In this document: piece by piece, positions 52,011 to 63,800 of the stretch
Layout: each line of letters begins with the position of its first letter
Position numbering within the stretch: the stretch's first letter is position 1
Source: Acanthornis magna
Taxonomy: Eukaryota; Chordata; Aves; Passeriformes; Acanthizidae
Assembly: GCA_036785705.1 (NCBI GenBank)
Contig: JAWUZG010000135.1
Location: forward strand, 2,480,001 to 2,544,000
DNA length: 64,000 nucleotides
Reading direction: 5' to 3'
Position numbers and translations under genes: made by a program
The notes under the pieces: model-generated
What the model saw: the letters and a program-made list of their open reading frames with translations, nothing else
Database searches by the model: none
Told to the model about the DNA's origin: nothing

Positions 52011-52246
52011 AAAAAACCCACTCTGGAAATTCCTGAGCCAATAACTTTCAAGTGTCATTTTCTTTTTTCGTCAGCACGTCACTAGTGGCTGCTGGTGGTG
52101 GTTTATGGTATGGCTTAGCAGAACACACCAGTACACACCGGTCAGTCATTTCCAGACTGGTGGAAATCTCTTGGAGTGGTGGCTCACACTCCATCAACAG
52201 TTCTTGTTATCTGTCCCCAGCCACTGCAATACTGTTCTGTTGAACC

Positions 52247-52291
52247 TTTTTTAAGAAAACGTTTTTTAAGACAAGGTTTTTTAAGACAAGG
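52247..52291. repeat. 15-bp tandem repeat, three copies
   Basis: TTTTTTAAGACAAGG occurs at 52262 and 52277 exactly, and at 52247 as TTTTTTAAGAAAACG. It lies immediately upstream of a CR1 3' fragment and may be slippage within that element. Confidence 0.9.
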
Positions 52292-52294
52292 TGG

Positions 52295-52465
52295 TCAAAT
52301 ATTGCAGCTTGCCCAGAGGAGCTGCAGATCTCCCTCTTTGGAGATATTCAAGATTTGAGTGGACACAGCCCTGACACAGAAACCTGATCTAATCAGACCT
52401 GCTCTGAACAAGGGACTGTACTAGATGACCTCCTGGAGGTCTCTTTCAACTTATTTTAGAGTCCT
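52295..52465 (+). mobile_element. CR1 fragment (ORF2 tail and 3' UTR)
   Basis: GCTTGCCCAGAGGAGCTGCA corresponds to the CR1 phrase near GTTGCCCAGAGAAGCTGTGG. One frame ends SPSLEIFK, a conserved end motif of CR1 ORF2. The 3' portion reads GACTGTACTAGATGACCTCC, then TGGAGGTCTCTTTCAACTTA, the usual end of a CR1 3' UTR. The terminal octamers are not preserved. Confidence 0.8.
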
Positions 52466-52469
52466 TTTA

Positions 52470-55455
52470 CTCTAGTGACTTGACCAGCCAGTTTCTTATG
52501 ACTGATGAACTGATATACATAAGGTACTACTCTTTTCACCTATTTTGCAAGATTTAAACCAGTGCAGCAATTTAATTTTATCCTCGTTTTTCCTAACGGC
52601 AACAATAAAGCTGTGTTTTTCATTTGCTTTAAGCTTTTTGTCCACTTCTTAAGGTATGTTTTGAAAGCAGTTCTTTGTCCAAGTAGATATGGAATTTTTC
52701 TTTACCTTTCTTCCCAAGAAAGGCCAGAATAATTCAGGATTTTTTACAAGGTTTGTACCTTTGACCTGTGGAATTCTTGTCTGGCCCTACATTCAGTTCC
52801 TGAGCTCATCACTGTGGCTATCAATATGAATGAGACTTCTTAAAGTTGTTGCTTTCAAAATTACAGGATAAAACAAATTACAGACCTACTTTAGCCCCTT
52901 CAATCAATAAATTTAAAAATAGCATTACAGGGAGTCTCATCACAGACATGATTTTGGCATGCCTAAGTCTAGCCCAACAGAGCACAATCCCCTGCTGCCC
53001 CAGGGTGTATTAAGTATAAAAAAAAAAAAAAAAATCCAGAAATATATCTCTCATATATCCAGAAATAACTGGGTTCAACCATCATTCTCCAATATATACT
53101 TAACAAGTAATACAGCATGGTCATTGTGCATCTTATTGTGTGGCTGTGAGTCCGAGTTCTATTCAAGGAGCATAAAATTCACAATTCATTTTGCAGTATT
53201 TATGATGCAATGTATGAACACAGGTGTTTGCTGAGCAATGATGAATGATGAGACTAAAAGCCAGACATCTGCACTGAATAACGTGAATAATTCAACTCCT
53301 GTTTGCTCCCCAAGAAGCACAGAGGATATGCACCTTTAAGCTGCAAATGCTTAACTGTATCAGCTGTCAGGTGCATGTCTCCCCTCAACACTGTGCAGGA
53401 CACAGACTTCAATTATTTCTGCTCAATTCATCACATTTTAGCCAGTGTGGAACTCTGTAGTCCACTAACAGCATAAATAACATTAACACCCACACTTTTC
53501 ACCTTAACCTTTTGTGCAAAGAGGCTAACCATTCCTGGAGTCAAAAGAGCCTGATGATGCCATGAAGTCAATAAATCCTCTGGTTTCACAGGACATGGCC
53601 AGTTTGGCTACAAAGGCAATTCCCTGCTCACAGCTGGGTATGATATGGAGATACCACCAGTAAAGATTTCTTCAGCTTGTAATCAGTGCTGTGGGACTTA
53701 GCACCAGCTGGTAGAGGCTGGTGTCTTCTCACCTCTCTCCAAGCACACTTTCAACAACTGGGAGAGCTGGCCCTCATATTATGCTTTCTGCTGTAATCCT
53801 AAAGTATCTGGAGCCCTTCGGTACTTCACTTGACTTCATTCTGGTCTGCTAATTTACTTGCTCGAGCTCTTGCAAGTCCTGAGAGTGCACACTTAATATC
53901 TGAAATACAGCTCTTTGAAATCATGCTGGCAAAATAGATGCACATACTCCTAGCTTGAAGCAAAAGGGTAACTAACATTCTAAAAGAAAATAAATTTTAA
54001 AAAATAGCACAATGCAGGCAGTGCTTTCCTGCTGACAAATGTGTAAGACAACGTAGCAGACATGCACTTTTGAAATGCAGGTGGGCTTTTATTCCTGGCA
54101 GTGCAGTGAGAGAGGTAATTCCAGATGTGGGGGAAACGACACCCCTCAAAAAGGGATTTGCAATGATATAGCACAGAGGAAGCCTGGAGCAAACTGGCAC
54201 CATCTAGAAAGCTGGAAGAGAGCCAACCAAATTATGGCCCAGGCTCTTTAGAGCCCTGTCCCCCCCTTCAGTGGGAACTGCACAGGAAAAGGATGATTGT
54301 GAGAGGGTAGATGACAGGAATAGCCTTCATTGCGCATGGAAAGGAGCGTAAATTACAATCCCTTGTGCATACAGAGGCAAAACAAGGTTCACAATGCCTT
54401 ATTATATTAAGCCACATGATGAAAATGACTGTTTACATTGGTTCATTAATGTTTGTACAGGGCTGTGAACATGCAAAGTGCTAAGTATCAGCACAAGCAT
54501 CAGTATGGTATCTCAACTTTGACATGTTCGTAAGTGTTGTAACAAAAGAAAACACACTTTACTCCTAACAATTATTGTCCACAAAACATGGTGTTTAGCA
54601 TTTTGTCTCTATACATCATTTCTGACCACACAAAGTCAGAAAAGGCTATCATTACTGTGTATTGTTATACTGAGTAATTTATTCTTCCAAAAGACTAAAT
54701 GTGTGCAATCATCAATAAACTAACAAATTCAACACACTAGACTCACACATTTGGCACTGCAAGACTCTGCAAGTTCTGTGTTGCTAAAAACACCTTTAGT
54801 CAGATTTAGTACAATGCCTTATGTTGTACCGCCTGGTGAAAGGGAGGTTGTTTCTCAGCTTTCTACTTTATTTTTTTTATTCTTTTGTAACTCTAGCAGA
54901 CCTCAAATCAACAGGAGGTTTTAGGATTAAGTGCTGAGATCTATTGCCTGAGTGGAGTACCCCAGCATCTCAGAAAGGCGGTTTTGTTCGAATGCCAGCT
55001 GGAGCAGTAAACTCTATTAACAGAAGAAATATCTGTCCTCATCTCTGCTGAGTGAAAGAGTGAAAGCAAAGGGGACTGCAAATAAATCTCTCCCCCAGCC
55101 TCGGTGCCCTGGCAGGGCAGGCCCTTTCCTCCAGCCAGGCTTTCAGCTGAGCAATACCTGCTCATTTCCTGGATCAAAGAAAATTCTACAAGGCCTTTCT
55201 TGCTGCCCTTTCATGTATCCCCCTGCCATCTCCAAAGGCTGGCTGTGTCTCTCTGCCTCTCCTGGCTGCAGAGGCAGAGCTCACCATGTGAGCTTGTCAG
55301 CTCTGCTCCAGCAGCTCCTCCTCCAAGGCTTCCCAGTGGCGATCAGGGAAAGGGCAGCCTGCCCTGTGCCCCAAAGGCATCTTCTGACAGGGGTCACAGG
55401 GGCCAGGGCAGGCTTGCCCTCCCCTTAGCTATAGCCTGTTAGAGGAGCATGTGGC
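52470..55455. other. Unique non-coding DNA
   Basis: No gene is supported. A poly(A) run lies at 53018-53034. The GC-richer block 55.08-55.43 kb holds two overlapping plus-strand frames of 112 and 122 codons without similarity to any family I know, and few CpGs. Confidence 0.5.
53018..53034. repeat. Poly(A) run
   Basis: Seventeen A in a row with no recognisable processed transcript upstream. Confidence 0.8.
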
Positions 55456-55459
55456 AGGA

Positions 55460-56010
55460 AGGGAATTGTTAAACTTCAGGAAGGTTAATAATGAAAAACC
55501 CTCGGGGGTTGAGACCAATCTCACTTAATACTTGTATTAATGACTGGCACAAAAGTATAAAAACAAACAAATAGATTCCCTGAGACCTACATGTCTGGAG
55601 GGAGAGTTGGGGGTTCACAGAGCAGGGGCTGGATTATCTGGAAGGGTAATAGAAATGGGATGAAATTTAATAGGAGTGTGCAAGGTCAGAAGCTTTGGGA
55701 CTAATAACAAGACTTTCTGCTATAAACTGTGATGTTGTCAGATGGAGGAGCTGTGTAGGGAGAAGTATATTTGTAGAATATGGGATGTCTGCAAACCATC
55801 AGCCATGAAAAGAGTAAACACATCAGGTGATGTATACCCAGAAGAGTGAAGGAAGATTGATTTTCGTGGTAAATGCTCCTTTGAGAGCTCTTCCTTTGAA
55901 ATACTATTGACAATGCCAACCATGTTCCAGAAAGAGCCCTTCCAACCAGAACAGCCCCAGAAATAGGCTTCAAAAACCAGCAAGGCAATGTTCTGATGCA
56001 ACAGGACTAA
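55460..56010 (+). mobile_element. Ancient amniote-type CR1 ORF2 fragment
   Basis: The stretch GAAATGGGATGAAATTTAAT, then GTGCAAGGTCAGAAGCTTTG, then GGGACTAATAACAAGACTTT and CTGCTATAAACTG follows the ORF2 region of the old CR1 lineage widespread in turtles and crocodilians, which encodes the (W)MKFN...CKV.HLG..N motif. Further along, CCATGTTCCAGAAAGAGC and CAGAAATAGGCTTCAA fit the later segment encoding the QFW...LE.VQ.RA region. There are many indels and stops. It is among the oldest CR1 insertions here. Confidence 0.6.
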
Positions 56011-56014
56011 ACAA

Positions 56015-59000
56015 CCTCACTTTTTACTCTAGCAACACCAGGACAAGAAGGACATACCAGGCAAATTAAACAGTCCAAACAGTCCACATTATGCTAAAAG
56101 ATACACAGCTATAGGTTTAAGAAGAAAATAAAAAAGAAGCCTAGCAGAAGATTTCTGGAAGTGTTTCCCCATCAGAATCCCATCATCTTATATGGGGTTT
56201 GCGAAGTTCATAGAAAAGTGAAAGTCAGAGGAAAAAATTATGCAACAGGACCCGATTTACAGTAAAAAAACTACTACATATACTCTACATATTGGCACCA
56301 GATTGTTTTCCAAAACTTTTCTCTGTGTTTCTCTAGAGCAAACTTTCACAAAAATTGTTTTGTTTGGGATTTTTTAGCGTTGTTGAATAGTGGTGGCAAG
56401 GTTTTTCCCCTCCATTTCTTGCAAAAGTGCCAATAGCTTTTTCACTTTTCACACTAACGCTGTAACACTGCATCCCCCAAACACCTGAAGGTACACCTGA
56501 CAGCTTGTACCTGCTCTACCCCACAGAACCTCTTTGTGAGACAGGAAAGCAAAATGTGCCTATTCTGCCTTGCTCCAGCTGCCTCCCCCCAGCTGATTGT
56601 TACTATCTTTGTGATTTCTAAAAGAGTATGGTGCATTCCTTCAGGCCTGTGCTGTCTGTCACACTTTCCTAGCCCACCATGAGCCACTTGTAAGAAGTAC
56701 ATCGTCTGCACTGCCGCCCCCACCCAGTTGCCATTGCAGATCCATCCTTTCCCATTGAACAAGACCACTCGTTGTAGAGCAGCCCTGTCCTTAGTCTTGC
56801 AGCACAGTAACTGCCCGTGGGTTATGCTCAGAGAGAATAAGCATGTAAAATACTAATCAGGCTGCCAGAATGACCAAACCCTGTGAAAGACAAAATCTGC
56901 AACAAGGAGGCCTGAAAAAGTCGTATAAATAAGGCAGCAGCAAGTGTTTTGAGGAATGAGCTCAAGCAAGTAAAGTGGAATAGAAGAGTTTTCCTGATCT
57001 CAAATTCTAAAAGCACCAGGAGCACACGGCTCCTCAGAGCTCTCCCTGTGCCTGACAGTGATTTCAGGAAGCCAGAAACATCTCATCAATGGTGCTAAGG
57101 AAAGCAGGAACGTATTCAGTGTTTTCCTTGACAAGACCCACACACTACAGAAACAGCTGCTGGGGAGGGACAGCCAACAGCTCAGAGCTCCAGCTTGGAT
57201 GGTCCACAGAAAAAGCAGAAAAGTAGTTAAATTGAATGGACAGAAAATTATGGCCTTCGCTTAGAGAAATGTGTCCACAATCCCCTGATAACAAATAGCA
57301 AAGGCATTTCTTGAGAAAGCTGTTTGCTCTTGAAAATATTAATTTAATCAGATTAGGTTTGGTAAACAAACAGAAGAAATAGGAACATTCTTGTCAATTT
57401 GAACAATACTGAACTTGAAATATTTCTATGCCCCTAAACCAGCATATTATAGAATGCTAATTTTTCCAAGTAGAATGACAGAAAATTAAAAAATGTTCAG
57501 CTCTCCTGGGGAATGGAAGTTCCAGTTTCCAGTCAGCTTTCTCAGCTGTCATGGACAAACTTAGGCTTTGGATTGTCCCCATGCTTTAAGTGGGCTCACA
57601 GAATTTCTGCCTTTCACTGAGAAGAAAAAAAGCATTTATTATGTAACTAATAGCAGCACTGACCTCCTTTGTCGCACCCTTCCAGGACAGCTTTATTTTG
57701 TAGGCTGGAGAGAAATGCTCTCTTCCTAAAAGTTAGGTGCCAACTGCTAAGCCATGAATAGAAATAAACAAAAAGACATTTACAGACCACAACCCAGAAG
57801 AATGATCAGTTCCTCCTTGCGTTATATCTATTACCTAGACTTCACTTTTCTAACAGCATCAAACTCAAGCCCAGTGCTCAAAGCTGCATCTAGTTTGTAA
57901 GTAAAACAAGCAAAAGCTTGATTTCTCTGGCTCCTTCTGTTAAAGAGCAAAGGTCTTTTTCACCTGCTCTAGGAGAACCACTTGAAAATTCCAAAGGCCT
58001 TAAAAATTTCAATATAAATGAGCTCCAAAAAAGAAGAGAAACAATTTTCTCACTTCTTTGAGGTTTGCATGTTAGAATCAGTCTTTCACAATGACTGCAC
58101 ATTAGAAAACTGAAATTGTTGCCAACATGAACTCTACACTTAGATCACAATACGAATTAATGAGCTTGCTTTTCACCTTTATCTCCCCTTTCTTCAGTGC
58201 TTTCCTCCCTCTCCCAAATAAATGAACCATGTTCCTAATAACGTGCTTGAAAGGAAGGCTGGGAAATTTAATAATAAAAAGCTCTCTGAAATTAAGTTTC
58301 TGGCAGTGCTTTAAAAAAAAGAAAATGTTATTACTTGGTCGTTTGCTTTTCCCCAAAGCAAATTTCAGTCCTTTGAGGACCGCACAAATATAAAGCAGAT
58401 CATTTACAAACCTTTTATTCAGCAATTTGCCTGGTCCAAATAATCAACTATAATAGGAATTGCCAACTGAGTATTTAAAGATTCCAGTATAGGAAGAGAA
58501 ACTGCACATTGCAGAAAAAGAAAGTTTCTGTCTAAACTATCAAATACTGGACTTTCAATGGGGCACAAATTGTTGAGTATGTTGATGTTCACAGGAAATA
58601 GAAGGGAGTATTAAGAAGTGAAAACCCAACATTATAATTGCTGGAGTTCTTATCACATAATAAGTTTCCTAATCTCAGCTCTTTCGCATTGGCTGCACTG
58701 AAGATGACAAAGAGGAAAATAGTGAGTTTGCCTTAGATTATTCAAGTCCAGAAGCACAAATGGGAAAATATTCAGTGACGCAAACCCAGACTTTTCCTCT
58801 GCTCATGTCTTAGCAAAAGGAATTATCAAAATACTCTTGACAATTTAGGAAACTAAAAAATGTCAACTAAATGGGTGAAAACTTAGGAAAACAAATGCAA
58901 GGCCAATTCTCTAATTTTGCATCAGCTACAATGTTTTAGGGCTCTTTCTTACATAGGTCTCAAACTACAGTGTATGAAAATCAGGCTCCACTGAATTTTC

Positions 59001-60940
59001 TAGGAATTTTCCTGTTGCACTGGGTCAGGACTGTGCTATAATGAAATACACAATTCTGTCGATTTATTTAGCAAAAGCTAAACTAAGAGCTTAGGATATT
59101 GACATACATATCAAGGTCATCTTCCTTGTAAAATAAATATGGGCCAAGAAATTGGATTTGGAGTTTCAGGTTGAAAACCTGTTAGGTCCTGGCCAAGTTT
59201 AAATTTGGACAGATTAAAACTTTGAAATCTATGCAAATGACACCTTGACATTTACAGGTAGGGAGCTTGTAAAACCATTAATTTTTGACTGAGAAAAGTT
59301 GGGAAAAGGCATACATGTACCCGAACCTGATAGCTGGCTCTGACTTCTATTTTATGGTTAGTATGTGGTCTATGCAACAACAGCAGAGCATTTAGAGGGA
59401 TCAAAGGTACAAATTCTGAGCCCTTTTTCACATGCTGAGAAAATTCTACTGGAAACTATGTTTTAAAGTGGCCAGGATTTTCAAAAGACTATGAATAATT
59501 TCTAAACAGCTTCTTCCAAGTTTAGAAGGAGAAATTATGAAAGAACAGTTATTCTTCAATCACTACTTTAAATAAAATTAAAGATTGAGACTATATAAGT
59601 GAAATTTTGACCCTAGGAAATAGAAAGAGAAGTTATGCATGCCAGAATTTAAGATTTAAATTCAAGCACCATTTCAACCTTAATTACCAGATCACTTATT
59701 TGATATAAATCATTAATGCAAACCAATATATTTTATTCTTTTACCTTAACTCTAAAACTTCTAATCACTTTCTACACACAAAGTTTAGCAATGAAATGTG
59801 TATGTAGTATTACTGAAGCATTCCATATAATCTTGATTCTATCTTGATTTCTCTCACACATACAGATTTGTGAAAAAGAGACATAAAAGATTTTATCTGT
59901 GGAACTGTCTTCAACAGCAGTTTTAAAAGAAGAAATCTATGAAGGCTTACAGAAACCTCCATTTCTCCCACAGGAAATGTTAAGATCTTCTGAATAATTA
60001 CCAAGAATAAGATTTTTGCATACAGATTTCTGATTCAGCTGCAAGTAAGTTGCTATGATGTGGCTGGACAACTCCCTGTGCTTTGAGAACTAGAGGAGGC
60101 TTAGAAGCAAAACCTCATCTCCACATTCAGCCTGTTAAGTGCAGAATGGTTAAAAAGCATCATCTTCTCCCTTACAAGGACAACATGGAAAGGTGCTTCC
60201 CTGCCACCACTGCTGGCACATTTAAAGCCTCACTTTCTCCTACAAATGCCTCTTTCAGCAAGATCTGTTAGCACAGGCTCTTGGCTGTCTCCTGTATTCC
60301 AAGCAGTGTAAAGCATTTCCAAAATTCTTCTGTCTTTTCAGAAGCACAGAAGACACAGTCTTCTCTGGTTTAGCTTAATTAAAGCAGCTCCCCCGATAAA
60401 AGGTCAGGTTATGCCTTTAAAAGGTTAAATTATGCAACATAATCAAATTAGGTTTTGCCGTGGACAGGCATAACTAAAGCTGCTTTTTTTCCCCCCTCAT
60501 GAATACGAATGGTGTATTTATACCAAAAGCGAAAAGAGCTCAGTGAAAACTGACAAAGTGTGTATAATCCTTGGATGAAGTAGAAAAGCCAGAATCCATA
60601 AGCAACTTTATGTAAGAAGGATTCCCAAGTGGAGAATCACATCCTGAATGATGTTACTTTTCAGAGGTGAAAAAGGAGCAGAGATTATCCCTCTACATCT
60701 TCTTCATGCCTGGTGTAAAATAAAGTGGGTTTTCTGGAAAAAAAAACAAAACAAACCATGTAGCTTATGGATTCACTACTGAGCTAATCCCAGCTGTTCT
60801 GGGAGGAGAGATGCTCTGCTCCTGAAAGATAATCATTCATGGCTTCTTGCACCAAGAGGAACAGAGTTTTTACACACCCTTCCAGAGAGACAACAGGCAC
60901 CTACAGCTTTACTCAGCTGAAAAGGTCGGAAAATGGTCTT
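56015..60940. other. Unique AT-rich non-coding DNA
   Basis: No gene or dispersed repeat is supported. A plus-strand acceptor/donor pair encloses 57857-57896 (TTTTCTAACAG ... GTAAGTAA), but the 40 bases between resemble nothing. About 60360-60480 is repeat-free with TTAATTAAAG and the dyad ATTATGCAACATAAT, a possible regulatory element. Confidence 0.5.
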
Positions 60941-60944
60941 CTCT

Positions 60945-61930
60945 AGTTTTGGAGTGAATTCTGAATTAAGTAACCAAATACAATCATACAGTGGATTCCA
61001 CATTTCTGGAGCCTGCTTCTGATGTTCTTCCTAGTTCTGACAAAAAGGGTTTGGCTGAGAAGAGCCAGATCTGGCCTTTCATTGACAACAGGCTGCATTT
61101 CACTTGAGAAGATGCTCCACTCCACCACACATCACCTGCTTCAACAACAACACAGAAGCCTGGGAGAAGTGGTACTTGCTCTTACAGCATCATTTGAAGA
61201 ATCCTCAACAGAAGACAAGCAAGGAGATGCACTGAGGGCATGGAAAAGCCACCAGAACATGGCTGTGACGCTGATGTCCCTGAAGAGGGGTGTGCACCAC
61301 ACAGTGGGCTGTACATCCCAGTGCCAGCAGCTCCCTGGGTCTTTGTGTGCCTCAGTGCCACTGCACAGGGGTGGCTCACCACAGCTCAGCACCCCTCCAC
61401 CTACTGCAACCTTCCTTTCAGTGTTGCTGTCCTACAGGATCACTCTCAAATTGCAGACCTCAGACTACCCTGGAAATTGAAATCCTCTGGAGAGTAAGTG
61501 CAAAGAGGATTACCTGTGACTCCCACTTCTCACCCAGCTGCACCACCATGGCTCCTCTGACCTCTGCAGTGGAACACAGGTCACACAGGCAGAACAGCAA
61601 AGCACTTTGGGGGCTTATTTTACCTTTTCCTCCCAGGAGAAAGGAAGACAGAGGTAAGAAACACTACTTGCTAATATTTTTATTCTGACTATACACTTCC
61701 CTCCCTCTTCTGGTTTGCGACATTTCGCTGCTGCTGCTGACTGAGGTTTGCCACACTTCCCCACAGAGGGGGCAGCACATGTGGGCCAGTCTGGCAAAGA
61801 CTACCCTCTCCTTGGACACTCATACCCCTCACTCAGCTCAATAGGGCTCTTCTCTCCATGACCAGTTTTCATCCTCATCCCCATCCTGCAGCAGGAGCAG
61901 TGCAGTGTAATCCCTTACTCTGTGGTGCAA
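60945..61930 (+). other. GC-richer block with overlapping frames, possible non-coding transcript
   Basis: This block stands out by base composition and by several overlapping plus-strand frames, the longest 61022-61480 (152 codons). None resembles a protein, and the codon content is what a proline/serine-rich GC block gives in any frame. Donor-like GA|GTAAGTGC at 61494 and the pair around 61637-61653 make a spliced long non-coding RNA conceivable. No promoter or polyadenylation signal is clearly placed. I do not call a coding gene. Confidence 0.25.
61637..61653 (+). other. Candidate 17-nt microexon
   Basis: The acceptor TTACCTTTTCCTCCCAG is strong. It is followed by GAGAAAGGAAGACAGAG, a purine-rich sequence like a splicing enhancer, and then by the strong donor GTAAGAAA. 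Both sites are near consensus, which is rarer than either alone. The length is not a multiple of three, so in a coding gene it would shift the frame; a non-coding RNA exon or chance is more likely. Confidence 0.2.
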
Positions 61931-61934
61931 GAAA

Positions 61935-63720
61935 AATCAGTGCAGCTCATATTGCAAAGTCCCCAGGCAGCTCTACCTGGGAGCTTTCACACTACACTGG
62001 TTGGAGTTTTCATTGCCTTCCTGGCCCCTTGGACACCAGCACCTCAGAGGATTACACTGCTGCTCATTCAAGCAATAATAGTGAGTTTCTGGGTAAGCAG
62101 AAATGTAATACTTCAGGTGAAAGAGAAGATTTTTAAACAGAAAGTTACTTCACTTGACTGAGATGGATGGCATAGCCTTATGTCAATTCCTGTATTTTAT
62201 CTACAGGAAAGATCACCTCCTACAGTCCTTTAAGAGAGACCTACAGCAACCAACAGAGAATGGCTGAAGTTAAACACCAGCTTGGTTCTGTGTTTCAGAC
62301 TTCAGAAAACCTTGGGGTGGCCAATTCAAGAAACAGATCTGAATCCAAAATCCAAACCCAGAGTAAAGATGCAAAAAACCTCTGGGGTCCTTAGAGTTCA
62401 AGGACCCCAGAGCTGACAGACACAGAAGCCTCAGAAAATGTGATCTCTTCATTCAATGCAGTCCTACAGCAACTGAAGCTTTTCTCATCTGCATTTAAGT
62501 CAATATCTCTTATAAATCTTTCTACCCATATATAGAGTGGGGCTACAGATTCAGAACTGCATTTGCATTTATGTGTCTCTTGGTTCCTGGTGTAGATGTA
62601 GGAACTTTCCTAGGCTTTCCTGTAAATAATCCTTGCAGACAAAACAAAACAACAACAACAAAAGGAAAAGTAGCAGTGAAATATTTTCTGTTAATATAAA
62701 TAGCTTAGGCAAGAGGTTAAGCTCATTCCTCCCAGAGGATGGGGAGATTCCTCTCTGATTAGATTTCAGTAGAGTAGGAAGCAGAGAATTAGATGATGAG
62801 ACAACATCTCCCACTCTGGACAGACGGAAGTGTTTAAAACATTTTTAAAACATAATGAAATGACTAACAGATTTGGGTTTCAGTTTTTAAAATAATGTAC
62901 TTAACTTTTAAATGCACCTGAACTTCATTCATTGCAGTGCTTAGAAAACATTTATCTTAATACACTCCATCAAACAGTGATAAGCACAATTTCCCTTTTA
63001 TTAGTGTTGATTTATATTTACGAACATTTATCTTAAACACTTCCTTCCCTTCCAATGTTTAAATTTTCTTTATAATTATGTGAACATCTTCTGTATTACA
63101 GGTCATCTACACATAAATTATTTTTCCTCAAAACATAAATACGAACAATAACCCCGTTTCTGTAAAGATCACTACAAATACCTTGAATCTGTTGAAAACT
63201 GAAGCTAAAGCCACAATGTGTATTCCTCTTAAGTCCTACATAAGCTGTGAAAACTTTGATTCTTTAGCTCAGCTGACTTAACAAAAACCCCACTAAATCA
63301 AACAAACAAAAAAACCCGCATTTTTTTGAACTATTAGTTCTCTCCTGTGCATGTAACCCAAGATGGCATTTTTGTCAGACAGAGACAGCTGGCAGCAAAG
63401 TTGCCTGTCTCTGTTTTGCAGATATTTGTAGTTGCCAGCTATTTGGAAGAGTCCCCAGTCTTGTCTCACAGCAAGTCAGGTTGTGTACCCAGCTGGCATC
63501 AAGCCACAGCCACTGTGGCAAACTGCAAAAGACTCTGAAGAAGGAACAGATTTTCACAGAAAGACCAAAAGAAAGTAATTGGACTATGAAGTGCAAGACA
63601 AAAAGTTTAAGGTATTCAGAATGAAAACCTCTGCAAGAAGTTTTTTTTTGGAGCTCTGCATTTCAGAATATCTTCTAGTTGGGATCATCTGTCCTTTCCG
63701 TGGGAGTGGTACCAGTGTGC
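61935..63720. other. Unique non-coding DNA
   Basis: No gene is supported. A CAAA-type low-complexity stretch lies near 63298-63318. Confidence 0.5.
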
Positions 63721-63727
63721 ATCTGTG

Positions 63728-63800
63728 AAAGCTGTCTAATCCAATCCCCCTGATCACATTAAGAGAATTTGTAGCATGTCCTTGAGCTCTTACCTGATTC
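63728..63800 (-). mobile_element. Possible CR1 3'-end fragment
   Basis: GCTGTCTAATCCAATCCCCC resembles the reverse complement of the CR1 3' UTR phrase AGGGGGATTGGAACTAGATG. The remainder toward 63800 is too diverged to confirm. Confidence 0.3.

Noticed and set aside
54180..54250. GAGAGCCAACCAAATTATGG as another CR1 piece
   Set aside because: The resemblance is limited to one phrase, and neighbouring bases do not follow CR1.
57857..57896. Plus-strand segment between TTTTCTAACAG and GTAAGTAA
   Set aside because: Good sites, but the peptide is not recognisable. It shows how easily such pairs arise by chance, which is why the exon candidates have low confidence.
61022..61480. 152-codon plus-strand open frame as a gene
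   Set aside because: No family resemblance, no start or splice context that singles out this frame, and other frames are equally open because of the GC-rich composition.
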